A stretch of 64,000 bases of DNA, from contig JALSIM010000019.1 in NCBI GenBank assembly GCA_026990035.1, positions 1 through 64,000 on the forward strand. Reading direction: 5' to 3'. The stretch is from Alphaproteobacteria bacterium. GTDB lineage: Bacteria > Pseudomonadota > Alphaproteobacteria > Geminicoccales > Geminicoccaceae. Position numbers and translations under genes: made by a program. The notes beneath the pieces were generated by a model, which had not been told where the DNA came from, did not search any database, and worked only from the letters and a program-made list of their open reading frames with translations. Of the stretch, positions 36,875-45,178 are shown one piece after another (position 1 is the first letter of the stretch; the number at the start of each line of letters is the position of its first letter).

Positions 36875-37672
36875 ATGTCCGAATTCGTCGGCAGGGGACG
36901 GCCGCTCGGCGCCGGTGCCTTCGGCGACGCGTTGCGGCGGCTCGGCATCGGCGCCCCCGAGCTCTGGGCGGTGATCCGGGTCGAGACCTCGGGAGCCGGT
37001 TTTCTCGCCGATCGCCGTCCGGTGATCCTGTTCGAGCGCCACTGGTTCAGTCGTCTGACCGATCGTCGGTTCGACGAGGTGGCGCCCGAGATCAGCGACC
37101 GGCGGCCGGGCGGATACGGGGCCCGGGGCGCGCACCAGTACGAACGGCTGCAGCGGGCGCTGGCGCTCGACCGGGGCGCGGCGCTCGAAAGCACCTCCTG
37201 GGGGCTCGGCCAGGTGATGGGCTTCAACGCCGTCCCCGCGGGTTTCGCCGATGTCGAGCGCATGGTGGCGGCGATGGTGGAGGGCGAGGACGCCCATCTC
37301 GAGGGCATGGCCGGCTTCATCGCCGGGCAGGGGCTGGCTTCCTTCCTCGCCCGTCGGGACTGGGCCGGCTTCGCCCGTCGCTACAACGGTCCCGGCTTTC
37401 TCCACAACCGTTACGATGAGAAGCTGCGGGCGGCCTTCGCCCGCTATGCCGAAGGGCCGTTGCCCAGCCTCGAAGTCCGCGCCGCCCAGCTCCGGCTTTT
37501 CTATCTCGATCACGATCCCCGTGGGATCGACGGCTTTCTCGGACCGCGCACCGCCGCCGCCCTGCGGGCCTTCCAGGAGCGGTGGGGGCTGCCGGTCACC
37601 GGTGCCCTGGACGCGGCCACCGGCGATGCCCTGGAGGAGGCGGTGGAAAGGGCGGTGGCGGCCCTCGCCTGA
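36875..37672 (+). CDS. N-acetylmuramidase-type (DUF3380) endolysin-like protein
   Basis: A 265-aa peptidoglycan hydrolase. Residues 1 to about 180 form the DUF3380/N-acetylmuramidase domain known from phage lysins: AVIRVETSGAGFL (likely catalytic Glu), LFERHWFSRLTD, and STSWGLGQVMGFN. A C-terminal peptidoglycan-binding (PGBD) repeat follows (IDGFLGPRTAAALRAFQERW). No signal peptide is visible, which is typical of endolysins that need a holin, yet no phage gene is nearby. It follows yacG by 76 bp, with a possible TATGCT -10 at 36834. Isolated phage cargo or a gene adopted for cell-wall work are both possible. Confidence 0.85.
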   Translation: MSEFVGRGRPLGAGAFGDALRRLGIGAPELWAVIRVETSGAGFLADRRPVILFERHWFSRLTDRRFDEVAPEISDRRPGGYGARGAHQYERLQRALALDRGAALESTSWGLGQVMGFNAVPAGFADVERMVAAMVEGEDAHLEGMAGFIAGQGLASFLARRDWAGFARRYNGPGFLHNRYDEKLRAAFARYAEGPLPSLEVRAAQLRLFYLDHDPRGIDGFLGPRTAAALRAFQERWGLPVTGALDAATGDALEEAVERAVAALA

Positions 37673-37689
37673 GGTTTCCGCCCGAGGTT

Positions 37690-38616
37690 TCAGCCCCCGG
37701 GGCCATGCCGCACGGCCTCGAGATGGCGTGGGAACTCGGACGAGGCCATCAGGGCCTTGCAGCGTTCGAAACGGCCCAGCGCATAGGCCCAGAAATCCTC
37801 CGCCGGATTGCCGTCGGCGTGCTGGATGAGGCCCCAGAGGGTCCAGAGCAGATCGCACATCGCCTTGTAGACGACCATCCGGCCGCGGTCGAAGGGATCC
37901 GGCGGGCCGCCGAAATAGGCCGCGAGCAGCGCCTCGTCCTGTTCGGGCGTGAAGTTCGCTTCCACGGAGAGATCGCCGAGATCCCACATGGGATCGTTCA
38001 TGCCGGAGTATTCCCAGTCGACGATCCACATCCGTGCCCCGGTATCGAGGAAGTTCTCGCACAGCGGATCACAGTGGCAGGGGGCGAGGGCCACGGGATG
38101 GGCGGCCAGCGCTTCGCGTACCGCCTCCGCCTCGTTCACCAGCTCATGGTAGCCTTCGGGTAGCGTCGCCTTCCGCTTCGCGATCACGCCGAGATAGTCG
38201 TCGATCATCGAGAACAGGTCGAAATGGAAGGCGAAGTTCCCACCCTTCCGGTGCAGCCGCCGCAGGGTCGCCGCGGCCCGTTCCACCGCCCCTTCGCGGC
38301 GGGCGAACAGCTCCGGTGTCATGGTCACCACACCCTCGAGGAAGCGGGTGAGCATGAGCCCGTCCTCGGGGTCGAAGAACAGTACCTCGGGCGAGATCCC
38401 GGCCGCCGCCGCGGCCCGGGCGTTGGTCGCTTCGACCCGGCGGTCGATGTAGTCCTCGGTCCCCTTGCCGGGAATGCGCAGGCAGAAGCTTTCGCCGTCC
38501 AGGGTCACCCGGTAGACGCGATTGGTGAGCCCGCCCAGCCGTTCGATCCGCGCGCCCGCGAGATCGCGACCGGCGAACCGCGGGATGCGGGCGAGAGCGG
38601 CACGGACCTCCTCCAT
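37690..38616 (-). CDS. choline/ethanolamine kinase-like phosphotransferase (first of two)
   Basis: A 308-aa protein kinase-like-fold small-molecule kinase (APH/choline kinase family). Motifs are GGLTNRVYRV (nucleotide loop), the Brenner-type catalytic loop CHCDPLCENFL with the catalytic Asp, and VDWEYSGMNDPMWDLGDLS holding the metal Asp. The pattern is closer to choline or ethanolamine kinases than to antibiotic kinases. Last gene of the betaine/DMGDH operon, 10 bp after the oxidoreductase gene, with GAGGAGAGG before the ATG. The substrate is probably an amino alcohol related to the imported compound. A similar but clearly different kinase lies at 42.3-43.2 kb. Confidence 0.85.
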   Translation of the reverse strand: MEEVRAALARIPRFAGRDLAGARIERLGGLTNRVYRVTLDGESFCLRIPGKGTEDYIDRRVEATNARAAAAAGISPEVLFFDPEDGLMLTRFLEGVVTMTPELFARREGAVERAAATLRRLHRKGGNFAFHFDLFSMIDDYLGVIAKRKATLPEGYHELVNEAEAVREALAAHPVALAPCHCDPLCENFLDTGARMWIVDWEYSGMNDPMWDLGDLSVEANFTPEQDEALLAAYFGGPPDPFDRGRMVVYKAMCDLLWTLWGLIQHADGNPAEDFWAYALGRFERCKALMASSEFPRHLEAVRHGPGG

Positions 38617-38626
38617 CCTCTCCTCC

Positions 38627-39847
38627 TCAATGGCCGATGGCGTAATAGGTTTCGAGCACTCGGCGCGCGGCGCGCTCGGCCTCGGGCCAGTCGAAGCCGC
38701 GGGCGAAACGGTCCGGAGACAGGCTCTTCACGTAGGGCGAGGGTTCCTTCTCGAACAGGCTTTCGACGAGATGGCGGCCGATTCCCGCCGAGCCGGAGAC
38801 CCCGTGGGCGTTGCATCCCACGGCGCAGACGAAGCCCGGGACCCGGCTGCTTTCGCCGATGACGAAGCGGCCGTCCGGGGTGAAGGTCGGCCAGCCGGTG
38901 AACACGCGGCGAACCGGCCGGTCGGCGAGGGAACCGGCGAAGGGTCGGAACTGCTCCATGAAATTCGCCAGTACCGGCCAGTCCTCCTCGATCGGCGGCA
39001 GCGGATCCGCGAGCCCGAAACCGCGGGGATCGAGGGACAGCGCCCGTGGCTCCCAGCCGCCGAGCAGCAGGGCCCGCATCTCCGCGCGGGCGTAGAGGGT
39101 GGCATCGGGCAGCCGCAGCACCGGCATGTCCGGGCGCAGCCAGTCGGTCGGCGTGGTCACCAGATAATGGTGGCGGACGGGAACCACGGGCAGCTCGAGG
39201 CCGGCCAGCCGGGCAATGTGGTAACCGTGGGCGCCCGCGGCATTCACCGCATATTCGCAGGCGATCGTCCCGCCTTCGGTCTCCACCCCCGTGATCCGCC
39301 CCTTTTCCTCGCGAAAGCCGGTGACCCCTACCCCGGTGCGGAAGCGCACCCCGCGCCGGGACGCCTCGTGACGGTAGGCGGCCACCAGATCGGCCGGCTG
39401 CAGATAGCCGTCGCTCGGGCACCAGAGGATCGCCCGGGCGGGGCGGAAATCGAGTTCCGGCCACATGCCCGCGGCGGCTTCGCGATCGAGCAGCGTCACC
39501 TCCAGTCCGGAACGGCGGGCGATGTCCGCGAGATGGTGGAATTCGCGCACCCGCTCGGGCGTCTGGGCGATCCGCAGGCTGCCGGTCTGGCGCCAGCCCG
39601 GCTTGACCTCCGATTCGCGCTCCAGCCGGGAAAAGGTCGCCACCGACCACATGGCGAGGCGGGTCCGCTCGACCGAGCTTCGTACCTGTCCCACGAGCCC
39701 GGCCGCCTGGGCGCTGGTGACGGCACAGAGGGTCGACTCCTTCTCCAGCATGAGCACATCGGTGATCCCCGCCTCGGCGAGCTGGAAGGCCACCCCGCAG
39801 CCGATCGCCCCGCCGCCGATGACGACGAAGCGGGCCCGGTCACTCAT
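38627..39847 (-). CDS. FAD-dependent oxidoreductase of the DAO family
   Basis: A 406-aa single-module flavoprotein of the D-amino-acid oxidase/sarcosine oxidase beta family. The Rossmann motif VVIGGGAIGCGVAFQLAEAG is at the N-terminus and a C-terminal FAD-binding GWPTFTPDGRFVIGES segment is present. It lacks the GCV_T folate domain of its upstream neighbour. The start overlaps the DMGDH-type gene as ATGA, so the two are made together. Its likely job is oxidative N-demethylation or deamination of a methylated amino acid such as sarcosine. Direct substrate evidence is lacking. Confidence 0.87.
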   Translation of the reverse strand: MSDRARFVVIGGGAIGCGVAFQLAEAGITDVLMLEKESTLCAVTSAQAAGLVGQVRSSVERTRLAMWSVATFSRLERESEVKPGWRQTGSLRIAQTPERVREFHHLADIARRSGLEVTLLDREAAAGMWPELDFRPARAILWCPSDGYLQPADLVAAYRHEASRRGVRFRTGVGVTGFREEKGRITGVETEGGTIACEYAVNAAGAHGYHIARLAGLELPVVPVRHHYLVTTPTDWLRPDMPVLRLPDATLYARAEMRALLLGGWEPRALSLDPRGFGLADPLPPIEEDWPVLANFMEQFRPFAGSLADRPVRRVFTGWPTFTPDGRFVIGESSRVPGFVCAVGCNAHGVSGSAGIGRHLVESLFEKEPSPYVKSLSPDRFARGFDWPEAERAARRVLETYYAIGH

Positions 39848-42288
39848 CCCCGGACCCTCCGGTTCTCCGGGTCGTAGGGCGGTCGCAGGAAGGGTTCGGC
39901 GGGTACCCGCTCGCCGGCCACCTCCAGCTCGTAGCGCCCGCTCAGCACGTAGTCGGCGTCGACTCCGGCCTCGTTCCGGACGTAGCCGTAGCCGATCGAC
40001 TTGCCGATGGTGTAGCCCCAGCCGGCGGAGGTCAGCCAGCCGATCCGTTCGCCGTTGCGATAGATCGTCTCCCGGCCGAGCAGCACCACCTCCGGATCGG
40101 CGACCAGGAATCCCGCCAGCAGACGGGGCAGGGGGGCGGCGCGCTGGGCTTCGAGGGCCTCGCGGCCGATGAAGGGTTCGTCGCTGCGCAGCTTCACCGC
40201 CCAGCCCAGGCCGGCCATCAGCGGGCTGTGGTCGGGGCCGATGTCGGTGCCCCAGGCGCGATAGCCCTTCTCGAGGCGCAGCGATTCGATCGCCCGATAG
40301 CCGGCCAAGGTCAGGCCGAACGGCTCGCCGGCATCGACCAGCCGGTCGTAGACGGAAAGCGCGAACTCGCTCGGCAGGTGGAGTTCGTAGCCGAGTTCGC
40401 CGACGTAGGTGACGCGCAGCGCCATCACCGGAGCGCCGGCGATGTGGAGCGGTCGCCAGTGGCCGAAGGGAAAGGCGGCGTTGGAAAGATTCTCGCGGAC
40501 GAGACCGCCCAGGAGCTCGCGGCTCTTCGGCCCCATGAGCGAGAGGACGGCGAAGCCACCCGTGACTTCCACCAGATGCGCGTCGGCCTCCTCCGGGATG
40601 TGACGGCGAATCCAGTCGCCGTCGTGGGTGGCGAAACCCGTGCCGGTGACGATGTAGAAACGATCCGCGGCCAGCCTGGCCACCGTCAGATCACATTCGA
40701 TCCCGCCCTGCGGGTTGAGCATCTGGGTATAGGTGAGGCGGCCCGGCGGCTTGCGGACGTCGTTGGCGCAGATCCGGGACAGCACCTCCTCGGCGTCACG
40801 GCCGACGAGCAGGAACTTGGCGAAGGAACTCTGGTCGAACAGCGCCACCCGTTCGCGGCAGGCGCGATGCTCGCGGCCCACCGCCGCGAACCAGTTGGGG
40901 CGCCCGAAGCCGTAGCGATCCACCGGCTCCTCCTCCGGGGCGGCGAACCAGTTGGGGCGCTCGAAGCCGAGCTTTTCGCCGAACACGGCGCCGGCCGCCG
41001 CGAGCAGGTCGTAGAGGGGCGAGCGGCGCAGGGGCCGGCCGCTTTCCATTTCCTCCGCCGGCCAGGCGATGGTGTAATGCTTGGCGTAGGCCTCGAGGGT
41101 CCGGGTCCGGACCCAATCGACGTCCCGGTGGCCGGGACCGAAGCGACGGATGTCCACCGGCCAGAGGTCGTAGGGAGGTGCGCCGGTGCGGATCCACTCC
41201 GCCAACGCCATACCGGCCCCGCCACCGGCGGCGATGCCGAAGGCGTTGAACCCGGCGCCGACGAACAGGCCGCGGACTTCCGGGGCCTCGCCGATGATGA
41301 AATTGCCGTCCGGGGTGAAGCTCTCGGGTCCGTTGACGAGCCGCTTGATGCCCGCGTTCTGCAGGGCGGGCACCCGCCCGAGCGCCCGCTCGACGAGCGG
41401 CTCGAAATGGTCGAAATCCTCGGGCAGCAGGCGATAGGCGAAATCCTCGGGCACCTCCTCCTCGGCCCAGGGCAGGGGATTCGGCTCGTAGCCGCCCATC
41501 ACGAGGCCGCCCACCTCCTCCTTGTAGTAGGTGAGACGATCGGGATCCCGCAGGGTGGGAAGACCCGGATGCACCCCCGCGATCGGCTCGGTGATCATGT
41601 ACTGATGCTGGACCGAAACCAGGGGCACGGTGACCCCGGCCCGGGCCGCGAGCTGGCGGGTCCACTGCCCGGCACAGAGGCAGACCATGGCGCACGCGAC
41701 CCGTCCCCGATCGGAGAGCACCGCCCGCACCCGGCCGCCCTCGATCTCGAAGCCCTCGACGCCGACACCTTCGAGAACGGTCACCCCGCTCCTCCGCGCG
41801 CCCTTGGCGAGGGCGCGGGTGATGTCGGAAGGATTGGCCTGGCCGTCGGTCGGCAGGAAGGCCGCCCCGATCACGTCTTCGACGGTCATCAGCGGCCACA
41901 GCTCCTGCGCCTCCCTGGGGGTGAGCAGATGCATCTCGAGGCCGAAGGAGCGGGCGGTGGTGGCCTGGCGGCGGACCTCGATCCAGCGATCGGCGTTGCA
42001 GGCCAGCCGGAGGCCGCCGTTCCTCTTCCAGCCGGTGGCTTGGCCGGTTTCCCTTTCGAGCCGCTCGTAGAGGGCCACCGAATATCCCAGGAGCCGGGTG
42101 ATGTTGGCGTTGCTCCGGAGCTGGCCGACCAGACCGGCGGCGTGCCAGGTGGAACCGGCGCTCAGCTCGTGGCGCTCGAGCAGGAGCACGTCGCTCCAGC
42201 CCGCCTTGCCGAGATGGTAGGCCACCGAGCAGCCGACGATGCCGCCGCCGACCACGACTACCTTGGCGGAAGAGGGGAGATCGCTCAT
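39844..42288 (-). CDS. dimethylglycine/sarcosine dehydrogenase-type enzyme (DAO + GCV_T)
   Basis: An 814-aa flavoenzyme. The N-terminal DAO domain (VVVGGGIVGCSVAYHLGKAG; STWHAAGLVGQLRS, where the His is the usual covalent-FAD site) spans about 1-390. A linker with the PNWFAA segments follows, then a glycine-cleavage T-like folate domain (about 430-810) with LFDQSSFAKF and GYRAIESLRLEKGYRAWGTD. This layout removes N-methyl groups and passes the one-carbon unit to tetrahydrofolate. It fits catabolism of glycine betaine through dimethylglycine and sarcosine. The ATG at 42288 overlaps the previous kinase gene by 4 bases. Confidence 0.92.
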   Translation of the reverse strand: MSDLPSSAKVVVVGGGIVGCSVAYHLGKAGWSDVLLLERHELSAGSTWHAAGLVGQLRSNANITRLLGYSVALYERLERETGQATGWKRNGGLRLACNADRWIEVRRQATTARSFGLEMHLLTPREAQELWPLMTVEDVIGAAFLPTDGQANPSDITRALAKGARRSGVTVLEGVGVEGFEIEGGRVRAVLSDRGRVACAMVCLCAGQWTRQLAARAGVTVPLVSVQHQYMITEPIAGVHPGLPTLRDPDRLTYYKEEVGGLVMGGYEPNPLPWAEEEVPEDFAYRLLPEDFDHFEPLVERALGRVPALQNAGIKRLVNGPESFTPDGNFIIGEAPEVRGLFVGAGFNAFGIAAGGGAGMALAEWIRTGAPPYDLWPVDIRRFGPGHRDVDWVRTRTLEAYAKHYTIAWPAEEMESGRPLRRSPLYDLLAAAGAVFGEKLGFERPNWFAAPEEEPVDRYGFGRPNWFAAVGREHRACRERVALFDQSSFAKFLLVGRDAEEVLSRICANDVRKPPGRLTYTQMLNPQGGIECDLTVARLAADRFYIVTGTGFATHDGDWIRRHIPEEADAHLVEVTGGFAVLSLMGPKSRELLGGLVRENLSNAAFPFGHWRPLHIAGAPVMALRVTYVGELGYELHLPSEFALSVYDRLVDAGEPFGLTLAGYRAIESLRLEKGYRAWGTDIGPDHSPLMAGLGWAVKLRSDEPFIGREALEAQRAAPLPRLLAGFLVADPEVVLLGRETIYRNGERIGWLTSAGWGYTIGKSIGYGYVRNEAGVDADYVLSGRYELEVAGERVPAEPFLRPPYDPENRRVRG

Positions 42289-43172
42289 CGGCGCTCCATC
42301 TCCTGGAATTCCCGGTAGGCGCGCGCGAGACGCGCCAGGTTCTCTTCGGTGTAGGCGCGGAAATCGAAATCGATCGTCGAATGGATCTCGGAGACCATGC
42401 TCCACATGGATTCCCGCAGCAGGGAGGCGGTCAGCATCGCCTGGGCGCGGTAGCGAAGCTCGTCGGTGGGCGGCCGGTCGAAGTAGAGCTCCAGCACCCG
42501 ATCCCGTTCGGCGGCGGAGAGCTCGTTGTTGGACACCAGCCCCCCGAGGTCGAACAGCGGCGAGTTGAAGCCGGCATAATCCCAGTCGATCAGCCACAGC
42601 CGGTCGCCGTCGTCGATCAGGTTGGCGGCCAGGAGATCGTTGTGGCCGTAGACGAGTTCGATGGCGCCCACCGCCTTTTCGAGGCGCTCGGCCATGGCCA
42701 GGAATTCGGACAGCCGGTGGCGCAGCCGCGAGCCGCCCTCCTCGAGGGTGTGGGCGTAGTCGCGCACCACGTGGAACACCCAGAAGACCAGGGCCGGGCC
42801 ACGCAGATGCTTCGGGATCTCGTGATGGGCACGATGCAGGAGCGCCACCACCTCCTCCAGCCGGGCGCTGACGTCGGCGGGCTCCAGGGTGCGCCCTTCG
42901 ATGTGCTCCAGCACCAGGATACCGGGTTCGGCATGGATCACGGCCGGGGAAATGCCGGCGGCATGGGCGGCGCGGCTCGCGGCCAGCTCGTTGAAACGCA
43001 TCACCCCGTGTACCGGGATGTCCGCGCCCACCCGGACGACGCGGCGGCGATCGCCGTCGCGCACGAGGAAGTTCGTGTTGGTGATGCCACCGCCCAGGGG
43101 CTCGGGCTCCACCGGTCCCTGCCAGATGGACAGGGCGGCGGCACGGCTGCGGGGATCCTGCGGCGCAGTCAT
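42285..43172 (-). CDS. choline kinase-like phosphotransferase (second of two)
   Basis: A 295-aa kinase of the choline/ethanolamine or LicA type. GGGITNTNFLVRDGD is the nucleotide loop. YGHNDLLAANLI is the catalytic loop (Asp as base), and LIDWDYAGFNSPLFDLGGL the metal loop; HNDLLxxN is a closer match to LicA/choline kinases than the paralogue in the same operon. The ATG at 43172 overlaps the permease stop as ATGA. It sits between the importer and the demethylating enzymes, so its substrate should be the imported compound or an early product; this is inference. Confidence 0.88.
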   Translation of the reverse strand: MTAPQDPRSRAAALSIWQGPVEPEPLGGGITNTNFLVRDGDRRRVVRVGADIPVHGVMRFNELAASRAAHAAGISPAVIHAEPGILVLEHIEGRTLEPADVSARLEEVVALLHRAHHEIPKHLRGPALVFWVFHVVRDYAHTLEEGGSRLRHRLSEFLAMAERLEKAVGAIELVYGHNDLLAANLIDDGDRLWLIDWDYAGFNSPLFDLGGLVSNNELSAAERDRVLELYFDRPPTDELRYRAQAMLTASLLRESMWSMVSEIHSTIDFDFRAYTEENLARLARAYREFQEMERR

Positions 43173-45178
43173 GTGGCGAGACCCAATCGCTGCTTCATGT
43201 GGGTGGTGCCGGCGCCGATCAGCCGGTCGGCGATCATCGCGATGGCGGCGACGGAAAGGCCGGCCACCAGCCCCTGGCCGACATCGGCCTTGGTCAGGGC
43301 GATGTAGACCTCCTGGCCGAGATCGCGGGTTCCGACGAGGGCGGTGATCACCAGCATGGAGAGCGCCAGCATGATGGTCTGGTTGATGCCCAGCAGGATC
43401 TCGGGGAGGGCCAGCGGCAGGCGGACCTTGAACAGGAGCTGGCGGGAGGTGCAGCCGCTGGTGGTGCCGGCCTCGACGAGCTGCGGGGGAATGCTGCGGA
43501 CACCGTGGGCGGTGTAGCGGATGACCGGTGCCACGGCGTAGAGGACGACCGCGATCATGGCCGCGAAATCGCCGACCCGGAACAGCATCACCACCGGAAT
43601 CAGATAGACGAAGGAGGGCAGGGTCTGGAGGGTGTCGATCACGCCCTGCACGAACCGCCAGAGGCGTTCCGAAAGACCGCAGGCGATGCCCAGCGGAATC
43701 CCGATCAGCGCCGCGATGACCACCGCGAGACCGCAGAGATAGACGGTGATCATCGCCTTGGTCCAGAAACCGGTCAGGACGACGAACATGGCGAAGCCGG
43801 TCACCGTCAGGGCGAGCCGGACGCCGCCCAGACGGAGGCCGAGGGCGGCCAGCAGCGCCACCACCCAGGGCCAGGGCTGGGCGAGGAGGAAACGTTTCAC
43901 CGGGACCAGCAGATTGAGCACGAGGAAGGTCTTGAAGGCCTCGAGCTGATCGAAGAAGTTGACGTTGATCCATTTGACGAGGGCCGCCCAGTAGGGGGCG
44001 GTGGAGACCTCGAAGGCCTCGGGATAGGCGGCGAGCGCCGGGATTTCCCGGCCGATGGCCATGCTGGCGAGGGCCAGGAGCCCGGCCCCGGTCAGCAGCC
44101 GGCCACGGTCCACGATCCCTCGCCCCATGTCGTGGCGCAACCGTTCGCCGCGGGTGGCCGCGGCCTGGCTCAGCCGGTCGAGGGCGATCGCCAGCACCGT
44201 GATCGCGACCCCGGCTTCCAGCCCCTCGCCGATGTCGAGCCGGCGGAGGGAGGCGAGCACGTCGTAGCCGAGACCGCCGGCGCCGATCATCGAGGCGATG
44301 ATCACCATGTTGAGGGACAGCATGATGACCTGGTTGACGCCGACCATCAGGGCCGGCCGGGAGGCGGGAACCAGCACCTTCCACAGCAGTTGACGCCGCG
44401 TGCAGCCGGCCATCCGTCCGAACTCGGCGATCTCGGCGGGTACCCGCCGGAGGGCCAGCAGCGTCACCCGCACCATCGGCGGCATGGCGTAGATGATGGT
44501 GGCGATCATCGCCGCCACCGGGCCGAAGCCGAACAGGAACAGGATCGGCACCAGATAGGCGAAGACCGGCACCGTCTGCATGACATCGAGGATCGGGATC
44601 AGCAGCCGCTCGAAGCGCGGCGAGCGGAAGCCGCCGATGCCCAGCAGCAGGCCGCCGACCACCCCGAAGGGCACGGCGATCAGGATCGAGGACAGGGTGA
44701 CCATGGCGCTGGACCACTGGCCGAACAGCGCCAGATAGGCGAAGCATCCGACCACCAGCAGCGCGAGACGGGCGCCGCCGAGGCGGGCGGCGAGAAGCCC
44801 GGCGAAGAGAATCACCGCCGCCCAGGAAACGGGAGCGCTCAGCGGCTCGGCGGCCGAACCCTGACCCAGGACGAAACCGCTCACGAGCAGGCTCTTGGCC
44901 AGCGACAACGGCCAGTCCATCAGCCAGGCGAAGCCGCGGGTGACCTCCTTGAAGGTGAAGGGGCCGAAACTGGCCCGGGTGACCAGCCAGTCCATCCACT
45001 GCGACAGATAGCGATCGAGCGGGATCTCGAGATCGCGGGGCAGCCGGAGCGCCCAGCGCGGCACGAGGCCGCGGGGTGCCAGGGCGAAGAAGAGGGAGAG
45101 ACCGATCGCCGCCAGCCAGAAGGGCAGCCCGGCGCGGAGCCGCAGCCCGGTCGGCACCGCCGGGGCGGCGGTGTTCAT
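43169..45178 (-). CDS. betaine-type ABC permease, two ProW-like domains fused
   Basis: A 669-aa inner-membrane protein made of two tandem ProW/OpuAB-like permease modules. Module 1 (about 1-330) has the coupling loop EIAEFGRMAGCTRRQLLWKV; module 2 (about 400-665) has QLVEAGTTSGCTSRQLLFKV. Each contains a matching PVFAYLVPILFLF or PSFVYLIPVVMLF helix. Single-domain permeases normally form a homodimer; here one chain supplies both halves. The ATG at 45178 overlaps the ATPase stop. Substrates are probably glycine betaine or related quaternary amines. Confidence 0.93.
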   Translation of the reverse strand: MNTAAPAVPTGLRLRAGLPFWLAAIGLSLFFALAPRGLVPRWALRLPRDLEIPLDRYLSQWMDWLVTRASFGPFTFKEVTRGFAWLMDWPLSLAKSLLVSGFVLGQGSAAEPLSAPVSWAAVILFAGLLAARLGGARLALLVVGCFAYLALFGQWSSAMVTLSSILIAVPFGVVGGLLLGIGGFRSPRFERLLIPILDVMQTVPVFAYLVPILFLFGFGPVAAMIATIIYAMPPMVRVTLLALRRVPAEIAEFGRMAGCTRRQLLWKVLVPASRPALMVGVNQVIMLSLNMVIIASMIGAGGLGYDVLASLRRLDIGEGLEAGVAITVLAIALDRLSQAAATRGERLRHDMGRGIVDRGRLLTGAGLLALASMAIGREIPALAAYPEAFEVSTAPYWAALVKWINVNFFDQLEAFKTFLVLNLLVPVKRFLLAQPWPWVVALLAALGLRLGGVRLALTVTGFAMFVVLTGFWTKAMITVYLCGLAVVIAALIGIPLGIACGLSERLWRFVQGVIDTLQTLPSFVYLIPVVMLFRVGDFAAMIAVVLYAVAPVIRYTAHGVRSIPPQLVEAGTTSGCTSRQLLFKVRLPLALPEILLGINQTIMLALSMLVITALVGTRDLGQEVYIALTKADVGQGLVAGLSVAAIAMIADRLIGAGTTHMKQRLGLAT

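Noticed and set aside
37671-37691. Direct repeat GAGGTTTC-N5-GAGGTTTC between the muramidase and kinase genes
   Set aside because: An 8-bp repeat at a convergent gene end with no matching partner elsewhere in the window; no evidence for an attachment site.
39900-41060. Apparent internal duplication RPNWFAA...RPNWFAA in the DMGDH-type enzyme
   Set aside because: The two segments match a repeated motif that is a normal part of this enzyme family between the DAO and GCV_T domains.
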